From positions 1 through 10,496 of the forward strand of contig JAEWKB010000203.1 in the NCBI GenBank assembly GCA_023386255.1: DNA of 10,496 nucleotides. The letters are read 5' to 3'. The translations under genes and the position numbers were made by a program. The notes below the pieces were generated by a model. It was given only the letters and a program-made list of their open reading frames with translations. It did no database searches and was not told the DNA's origin. This DNA comes from Bacteroidota bacterium. GTDB lineage: Bacteria; Bacteroidota; Bacteroidia; Flavobacteriales; Flavobacteriaceae. Positions 9,768 to 10,496 of the stretch are shown here, one piece after another (position 1 is the first letter of the stretch; each line of letters begins with the position of its first letter).

Positions 9768-10496
9768 TTAAATTCCGAAAATTATTAAAGGGTTCTTGTT
9801 CACAGGATTGGGGCATACAGTACACGGAAAGTTATACACCTTGCTAATGATTTCTTTGGTAAAAACCTTATCCGGTACATCATGGCATACTATTTTTCCT
9901 TTTTTAAGGAGCATTACTTTATCGGCAAACTGCGCGGCAAGATTAAGGTCATGCAAAACCATTACAGCGGTGTTACCATTTTCGGTAAAATTCTTTACCG
10001 TGTGCAGTATACGGTGCTGGTGCAGTACATCAAGGTTGTTAAGGGGCTCATCCAGGAAAACCAGTTTGTTTGAAATTTCATTATCAAGCTGTGCCAGTAC
10101 CCTTGCCAGGTGCACCCGCTGTTTTTCGCCTCCTGAAAGGGAATTGTAATCACGGTCTTTCAACAGGGCCACATCGGTTTCTTCCATGGCTTTAAGAACG
10201 GCATCGGCGTCTTGTTTATGGGGAGTGGAATTAAAGTACGGATAGCGGCCCATCATCACTACATCTTTTACCGAAAGGGGTATGTCATGATTGTTATGCT
10301 GCGAAAATTTAGCTTTATTGTGCGCAAGCTCTTTATCATCCCAATCTTCGAAGGTTTTCTTTTTAAAGAAGATAGGCTCCTCATGCCTGCCCATTTCATT
10401 GGCAAGCATACTCAGCAGGGTTGATTTGCCGGCTCCGTTAGGGCCAACAATGACCAGCAATTCTCCGGTAGAAACCGAAATGTCTATATTTTCCAG
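9768..10496 (-). CDS. hmuV: Heme ABC transporter ATP-binding protein HmuV, 5' end beyond window
   Basis: The frame is open to the right edge, and 242 residues are visible. The first visible ones (LENIDISVSTGELLVIVGP) are the usual strands before Walker A, so only about 15-25 residues are missing. Walker A GPNGAGKST is at 10419-10445, the Q-loop near SQHNNHD, signature LSGGEKQR at 10116-10139, Walker B LVFLDEP at 10044-10064, and the switch His (VLHDLN) at 9951-9953; all catalytic elements are intact. HmuV powers HmuU, the permease moving heme across the inner membrane; hmuU and the binding protein would be expected upstream, outside the window. The D-loop region reads EPLNNLD rather than the common EPTxxLD. 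The C terminus carries CTVCPNP, which I do not recognise as typical for HmuV. A siderophore-type FecE ATPase is the alternative, but adjacent hmuS favours heme. Confidence 0.92.
   Translation of the reverse strand: MENIDISVSTGELLVIVGPNGAGKSTLLSMLANEMGRHEEPIFFKKKTFEDWDDKELAHNKAKFSQHNNHDIPLSVKDVVMMGRYPYFNSTPHKQDADAVLKAMEETDVALLKDRDYNSLSGGEKQRVHLARVLAQLDNEISNKLVFLDEPLNNLDVLHQHRILHTVKNFTENGNTAVMVLHDLNLAAQFADKVMLLKKGKIVCHDVPDKVFTKEIISKVYNFPCTVCPNPVNKNPLIIFGI

Noticed and set aside
9768..10460. HmuV starting at a TTG at 10460
   Set aside because: That would begin only five residues before Walker A and drop the preceding conserved strands. The frame continues open to the window edge, so the true start is outside.

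Overview
The window looks like Bacteroidota, most probably Flavobacteriaceae. The evidence is the gene families present (SusB-type GH97, propeller/Y_Y_Y sensor kinase, HmuY lipoprotein with a surface-export signal), promoters that fit the Bacteroidota form TTG-N20-TAnnTTTG, and no Shine-Dalgarno sequences before the starts. I cannot name the genus or species.

Left third (1-5262): a large minus-strand sensor histidine kinase runs off the left edge. Its reading frame is open over 885 codons, from the signal peptide to the phospho-accepting His box. Across a 423-bp intergenic region lies a plus-strand, secreted GH97 enzyme very similar to SusB, closed by its own terminator. The intergenic region holds a perfect 22-bp palindrome beside the kinase promoter, a pair of direct repeats, an orphan terminator-like hairpin and a good promoter for the GH97 gene.

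Right two thirds (5277-10496): this is a heme-acquisition locus made of two converging operons. On the plus strand a TonB-dependent receptor and a long HmuY-family lipoprotein are 12 bp apart, driven by a promoter that carries Fur-box-like inverted repeats over the transcription start and start codon. On the minus strand the heme ABC transporter ATPase (hmuV, 5' end outside the window) is followed after 12 bp by the heme chaperone/degradation protein hmuS. Two hairpin terminators separate the converging units.

In the inferred working model, HmuY captures heme at the cell surface and the receptor imports it across the outer membrane with TonB energy. An ABC transporter using HmuV takes it across the inner membrane, and HmuS receives it in the cytoplasm. 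The kinase and GH97 may form a separate carbohydrate-related pair, but nothing in the sequence proves that link. I see no wholly new system; the least explained parts are the 2657-3079 intergenic region and the regulatory sequence shared by the kinase and heme-receptor promoters.
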